From: Monoplex corrugatus
Taxonomy: Eukaryota > Mollusca > Gastropoda > Littorinimorpha > Ranellidae
DNA: 64,000 nucleotides
Direction of reading: 5' to 3'
NCBI GenBank assembly: GCA_030674185.1
Contig: JAPXFY010000022.1
Coordinates: forward strand, 36,697,540 to 36,761,539
Each line of letters begins with the position of its first letter. Position 1 is the stretch's first letter. Both the position numbers and the translations under genes were made by a program. The notes under the pieces are model-generated. The model was not told the origin of the DNA. It did no database searches and saw nothing but the letters and a program-made list of their open reading frames with translations. Of the stretch, positions 58,601 through 64,000 are shown one piece after another.

Positions 58601-60000
58601 TACATCATATACACTAATCATATACACTAATCATATTACATCTATATCATATTAACTACATCATATAATCATATCATAATCATATAACTATCATTATACA
58701 CTAACATCATATAACACATACAATATCAAATACATCATATACACTTCATATACACACTAAATACACATATCACTATCATATACACTACATCATATACACT
58801 ATATCAGAACACTCATTACACTACATATATACACTACTCATATACACTACATCATATACACTATCACACTAATATAACATACATCATATACACTACTCAT
58901 ATACACTATCATCATACTACATAATCATAACTATATAACTACATTACATTCATTTACACTACATTTCTATTTTACACTAATCATATACACTAATCTATTA
59001 CACTACATCATATACATAATCATGCATATATCAGGCACTACATCATATACACTACTATTACATATTCATATACACTACTCATATACATAATCATATACAC
59101 TATTCATATACACTACTCATATACACTACTCATATACATAATCATAGACACTACTCATAGACACTATATCGAGACACTACATCATATACACTACATCATA
59201 TACACTATTCATATACACTACATCATAACACTACGTCATAGACACTATATCAGAGACACTACATCATATACACTACATCATATACACTATTCATATACAC
59301 TACATCATATACACTACATCATAGACACTACATCATAGACACTACATCATATACACTACATCATATACACTATTCATATACACTACATCATATACACTAC
59401 ATCATATACACTACATCATATACACCTATCATATACACTATTCATATACACTACATCATATACACTAATCATATACACTACATCATATACACTACATCAT
59501 ATACACTATTCATATACACTACATCATAGACACTACATCATAGACACTATATCATATACACTACATCATATACACTATTCATATACACTACATCATATAC
59601 ACTACATCATATACACTACATCATATACACTACATCATATACACTACATCATATACACTACATCATATACACTACATCATATACACTACATCATATACAC
59701 TACATCATATACACAATCAATGTCACCAATGAACAAGTGCATCAAACCATCAAGCAGCATACCAAACCATATGAAGATTTGCTGACATCAATTAAGAAAG
59801 AAAACTACCTTGTTATGGCCATGTAACAGATCCAATGGCCTTGCTAAATCAGTCCTCCACGTAACTGTTGAGGGAAGCAGGCGGAGGGGGAGACGGAGAA
59901 AACGATGGACTGACAACATTGCACAGTGGACAGAGATACCATCTGTAGAGACCCAGGCTTTGGCATTGAACCCATAGAGCTGGACGAAGACGAAGACGAA
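55690..60000 (+). mobile_element. LINE 3' segment interrupted by a 3.8-kb satellite-like array
   Basis: The + strand reads SRSAKTTSALSRLTPVWKDR, NISMKHDIRLLRALAHSVFL and YACETYIVTVDLERRHQAIE, ending at IRCHGRIYTNH (about 55920). The same ORF resumes at about 59712 with NVTNEQVHQTIKQHTKPYED, LLTSIKKENYLVMAM and then QWTEIPSVETQALALNP in shifting frames. In the related LINE at 62.1 kb these two parts are contiguous (RCFRRVLGISYKDHITNEEV), so the array arose within this spot. Confidence 0.8.
55905..59715. repeat. 13-14-bp tandem array (ATATACACTACATC), about 3.8 kb
   Basis: The main unit is CATATACACTACAT (14 bp), with CATATACACTAAT (13 bp) and AGAGACACT variants. Units are regular near both edges (55930-56340 and 59150-59715). 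Between about 56340 and 59100 many units carry 1-3 base deletions. Confidence 0.95.
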
Positions 60001-60057
60001 GAAGAAGAAAAAGACAAAGAAAAAGAAGAAGGATGTAAAGAAGAAGAAGAAGAGAAA

Positions 60058-60088
<31 letters not shown>

Positions 60089-60090
60089 GT
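59985..60090. repeat. (GAA)n-rich tail
   Basis: GAC/GAA triplets immediately after the LINE coding remnant, probably its 3' simple-repeat tail. Confidence 0.85.
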
Positions 60091-60179
60091 AATCAAACTG
60101 CCAGTTCAATCAGTCATAAAAAGCAGCATTGGACACAGATGTAATGTATGTGGAATTCATTCAATGGAGGAGATGAACA

Positions 60180-61010
60180 GAATGAAGCATCGTTATATCT
60201 TACTTTATGTGGTCTGAGGGCATGGATCAACAGAACGGAGAACAACTCTATCTTACTTTGTGTGGTATGGATGTAAGATAAGGGATAAACAGAATAAGAA
60301 CAGTTATATCTTACTTTGTGTGGTATGGATGTAAGATAAGGGATGGACAGAATAGAGAACAGTTATATCTTACTTTGTGTGGTATGGATGTAAGATAAGG
60401 GATGGACAGAATGGAGAACAGTTATATCTTACTTTGTGTGGTATGGATGTAAGATAAGGGATAAACAGAATAAGAACAGTTATATCTTACTTTGTGTGGT
60501 ATGGATGTAAGATAAGGGATGGACAGAATAAGAACAGTTATATCTTACTTTGTGTGGTATGGATGTAAGATAAGGGATAAACAGAATAAGAACAGTTATA
60601 TCTTACTTTGTGTGGTATGGATGTAAGATAAGGGATGGACAGAATGGAGAACAGTTATATCTTACTTTGTGTGGTATGGATGTAAGATAAGGGATAAACA
60701 GAATAAGAACAGTTATATCTTACTTTGTGTGGTATGGATGTAAGATAAGGGATAAACAGAATAAGAACAGTTATATCTTACTTTGTGTGGTATGGATGTA
60801 AGATAAGGGATGGACAGAATGGAGAACAGTTATATCTTACTTTGTGTGGTATGGATGTAAGATAAGGGATGGACAGAATGGAGAACAGTTATATCTTACT
60901 TTGTGTGGTATGGATGTAAGATAAGGGATAAACAGAATAAGAACAGTTATATCTTACTTTGTATGGTATGGATGTAAGATAAGGGATGGACAGAATGAAG
61001 AACATTATCT
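60180..61010. repeat. 58-59-bp minisatellite, about 14 copies
   Basis: The unit includes CAGTTATATCTTACTTTGTG, TGGTATGGATGTAAGATAAG and GGAT(GG/AA)ACAGAAT. A diverged relative (GGTCTGAGG...GTGAACAGAATAGAGCACAG, then TTATATCTTCATTTGTG) occurs at 54350-54405, on the other side of the LINE insertion. Confidence 0.94.
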
Positions 61011-61261
61011 TACATTTAACGTCGAATTGTTTCTATGATTTTTATCTTGCAATCACATTCTACCTCCATTACCCCAGCGCTCGCATTCATACACATACTG
61101 CCCCCCCCCCCCCCACACACACACATACATACACACTCACACACACAACCATATCTTATTCCTTTACATCTCTTCATAATCATAAAAAATGATAATGTGG
61201 GTCTCATTCATAAAGAAAATATAGTATATAGGATCTTGTATGTGATAGGGCGTTCAGAATG

Positions 61262-61472
<211 letters not shown>

Positions 61473-61521
61473 TGTGTGTTTTAAAAGAGATGTGTTTGCT
61501 GTCAATGACACATTTCAGTGA

Positions 61522-61627
61522 GAACATGGTTTCCTTGCACTTTTCCATACAAAACAGAACATGGTTTCCTTGCACTTTTCCATACAAAACAGAACATGGT
61601 TTCCTTGCACTTTTCCATACAAAACAA
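61522..61627. repeat. 35-bp tandem repeat, three copies
   Basis: The unit starts GAACATGGTTTCCTTGCACT and ends TTTCCATACAAAACA. Confidence 0.95.
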
Positions 61628-61769
61628 AAACTTCTTTAAGAATAGAACTGCTTTTGTTTCTATGGGCAAACATTTACTGATGGGATGATATTTTGTCAAA
61701 TGTCTATGACACAGTTTGTTATCCAATGGTTTCAAAGTATGTTTTTATGAAGGTCTTTTTTGTAGCTGT

Positions 61770-64000
61770 TGATCCTTCCTTCCTTCCTTCCTGTCCCTTA
61801 ACCCTATTCAGGGTCGTGGGGGCTCCACATGGATGAACGTCGCACCGTCTGTCTCCACCTCTGTCTGTCATGAGCAAGGGTCTGGGTCGTGGCAAAGCTT
61901 TTTCCTGTCCATTCGTCAATATTGTCCATCCACCTTTTTCTCTGTCTGCCTCTTTTTCTTCCTCCCTGAACTGTTCCTTGGAGTACTGTTTTTGATAGTC
62001 CGTTAGTTCTTGTCACGTGACCATACCACCGAAGTTTCCTTTTTCTTACTGTTGTCAGAAGGTTGTCATAGTTTTTGACATGCTGTGAAATTGTTCTTCG
62101 CACTTCCTCATTTGTAATGTGGTCTTTGTATGAGATGCCAAGCACTCTTCTAAAGCATCTCATTTCTACTGCCAGTCTCTTCTTTTGCAGTTCTGCTGTT
62201 AGTGTCCATGACTCGCACGCGTAGAAAAAGATTGACAGGACCAATGCGTGCATTAGCTTCAGTTTGGAAGTGAGGGCGATGTTTTTGTCCCTCCAGATGG
62301 GCTTCAGCTTGGCTAGTGCTGCTGTTGTCTGTGCTGCTCTTGCAAGAACTTCGGTTTTCGATCCCTGTTCACTGATAATGGCTCCGAGATATTTGAACTG
62401 AGCCACGGTTTCCAGCTCACTCCCGCTGACTGTAATCTTCTTTTCTATTGGTTTTGTGCTGTTTGTCATCAACTTTGTCATTTCGGCACTGATCTCCATG
62501 CCATATCTGGATGATGTCTCGTCCAGGTGTTTCACCAGGTTGGCAAGTTCGTCTTCATTTCCAGCCAACCCATCGATGTCGTCGGCAAATCTCAAGTTGG
62601 TGATTGTCCTTCCTCCAATACTGACTGAGCCGTGATGGTTTTCAAGGGCATCCGTCATAATGCGCTCAAGGAAGATGTTGAACAAGGTTGGAGAGAGGAG
62701 ACAGCCCTGGCGAACTCCAACTGATGTGTGAAACCAGTCCCCCACTGTGCCCTCAACAAGCACTGCGCTGCTCGCTTTTGCGTATAGCTATGTGATGGTG
62801 TCAATAAGCTTCCTTCCCATGTTGTACTTCCTCATGGTGGCCCACAGTGCCTCATGCCAAACTCTGTCAAATGCCTTTTTGAAGTCGATAAAAACGTGGT
62901 AGATGTCCTGTTGGTGTTGGCTGTATTTTTCGCATAGGACTCTGAGATTGAATATTTGTTCTGTTGTGCTTCTACCACTGCGAAATCCCGCTTGTTCTTC
63001 GGCAATGATCTCCTCTGCCTGTGGTTTCAGTCTGTTCAAAATGACTTTCAGCATCACTTTGCTAGCATGGCTGATAAGGCTGATCGTTCTGTAATTCTGG
63101 CTTAGTTGTAAATTGCCTTTCTTGGAAAGTGTGATGATTAGTGACTGGGTCCAAGGTGTCGGCCATTCTCCCGTCTGCCAGATTTTGTTGCAGATTTTCC
63201 AGAGGATGTCAGTCACTGCCTCCCCTTCATGCTTGATCAGTTCTGCTGGGATGTTGTCCACTCCAGCAGCTTTTCCATCTTTCAGCGATCGTATTGCTGT
63301 TTCGACTTCTTCGCGTAGAATAGGGTGGTCATCGTCATTTGTTGATTCCTGGCATGTAAGGACAGTTGAGTCACCCTGTGTCTGGTGGTTGTAGAGTTCA
63401 GAGCAGTATTCTGTCCATCTATGGATGATTTCTTTATCTTCTGTCAGGCACTTTCCTTGTTTGTCTTGAATGGTACTGATCCTTGCCTGTCTCTGTGTGG
63501 TGAGTTCGTTCACCACTTTGAACGCCTTTATGCTGTTGTTCTTGCTTAGGCTGTCTTCTATTTCTGTGCATTTATTTTGTATCCATCCTTCTTTGGCCTC
63601 CCTCATGCCTTTTCTGATTTCTTTGTTGATGTTTCTGTAGGCTAGGGCTCCGTCCGTTGTATTTTTGACTTTCTTGATTTCTCTTCTTTTGTCACACATT
63701 TCAAGGATTTCGTCTGTAATCCAGGGTTGGGTTTTCCGGCGTTGTTTTCCTAAGAGGTCATTTGCTGTCTCTGTCGTCACTGTGTTAAACTTGGTGGACA
63801 TTTCCTCCGCAGTTTCTTCTTGTGTGCTCAATGCTGCAAACTTTCCGCCTATTGTTGCTTGGAAGGACTCTGCAATGGAGGGGTCCTTGAGTCTGTCCAA
63901 GTTGAACTTTAGTCTGGTGTTCTTGGGCTTCTTGATCTTCTTCAGCCTGACCTTGAAGTTCATTATCACCAGGTCATGGTCACTACCCACATCTGCACCT
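61770..64000 (-). mobile_element. Nearly intact non-LTR retrotransposon (FADD family), extends past the window
   Basis: Minus-strand element whose 3' end is a (GGAA)n tail at about 61772-61790 and whose ORF continues past the right edge. Same family as the 54.6-60 kb remnant. Only the last endonuclease residues (SDHDLVIMNF) are in the window. Confidence 0.88.
61804..64000 (-). pseudogene. LINE reverse-transcriptase ORF with one in-frame stop, partial
   Basis: The polyprotein would copy the element RNA. From the right edge: endonuclease end GSDHDLVIMNF (63985); RT blocks DDDHPILREEVETAIRSLKD, GKAAGVDNIPAELIK, EWPTPWTQSLIITLSKKG, NYRTISLISHASKVMLKVI, AGFRSGRSTTEQIFNL and VFIDFKKAFDRVWH; after the stop, VGVRQGCLLSPTLFN, the catalytic LRFADDIDGLAGNEDEL, FKYLGAIISEQGSKTEV and the C-terminal VRKRKLRWYGHVTR. 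A single TAG near 62786-62788 lies within one otherwise continuous frame (DTIT*LYAKASSAV), most simply a CAG to TAG change. The RT core blocks look intact. Confidence 0.9.

Overview
This is intron-rich, repeat-dense animal nuclear DNA. It holds a multi-exon gene with GT-AG introns, CR1/L2-like and RTE-like non-LTR retrotransposons, Tc1-type transposons, a tRNA-derived SINE and very long (GT)n, (GA)n and minisatellite arrays. There is no operon, bacterial or viral architecture. The mix resembles a lophotrochozoan, most likely gastropod mollusc, genome; the species cannot be named from the sequence.

The one clear host gene runs on the + strand from about 13.05 kb to 54.2 kb. I reassembled eleven exons by eye (13053-13151, 19000-19071, 25400-25524, 27654-27717, 31252-31377, 35340-35460, 43904-44051, 47609-47686, 49106-49299, 50410-50499, 51831-51944) plus a likely terminal exon near 54165. 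Together they encode about 410 residues of an SVOP-like (synaptic vesicle 2-related) major facilitator transporter, in order and with matching phases except around exon 35340-35460. The N-terminal coding exons were not found. A promoter-like block at 5497-5640 (four CRE-like motifs, a CCAAT box and a TATA box) lies upstream on the same strand, but its link to the gene is only an inference.

Layout: 0-0.4 kb LINE remnant; 0.6-1.1 kb minisatellite; 3.3-3.9 kb CR1 3' remnant; 5.5-5.7 kb promoter-like block; 6.77-8.39 kb complete Tc1-like transposon; 8.5-8.7 kb THAP-domain fragment; 10.4-10.9 kb LINE remnant; 13-54 kb the SVOP-like gene. Its introns hold at least six CR1/L2 copies (one with an intact ORF2 at 38.2-41.6 kb), remnants of several other LINE families, a second Tc1-type transposase (45.8-46.9 kb), SINE copies and more than ten minisatellites. 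From 54.4 to 60.1 kb there is a LINE that looks twin-primed, with a 3.8 kb ATATACACTACATC-type array expanded inside it. From 61.8 kb to the right edge there is a nearly intact minus-strand LINE with one in-frame stop.

The main point of interest is how tandem arrays relate to splice sites. The donor of exon 31252-31377 lies inside a 64-bp minisatellite, which carries about 19 copies of the exon end plus donor. The acceptor of exon 43904-44051 lies inside a 40-bp minisatellite with about 20 acceptor copies. Several other exons begin or end within a few to some tens of bases of an array. LINE insertions then interrupt these same arrays. The long open frames across the minisatellites follow from repeat periodicity and are not genes.
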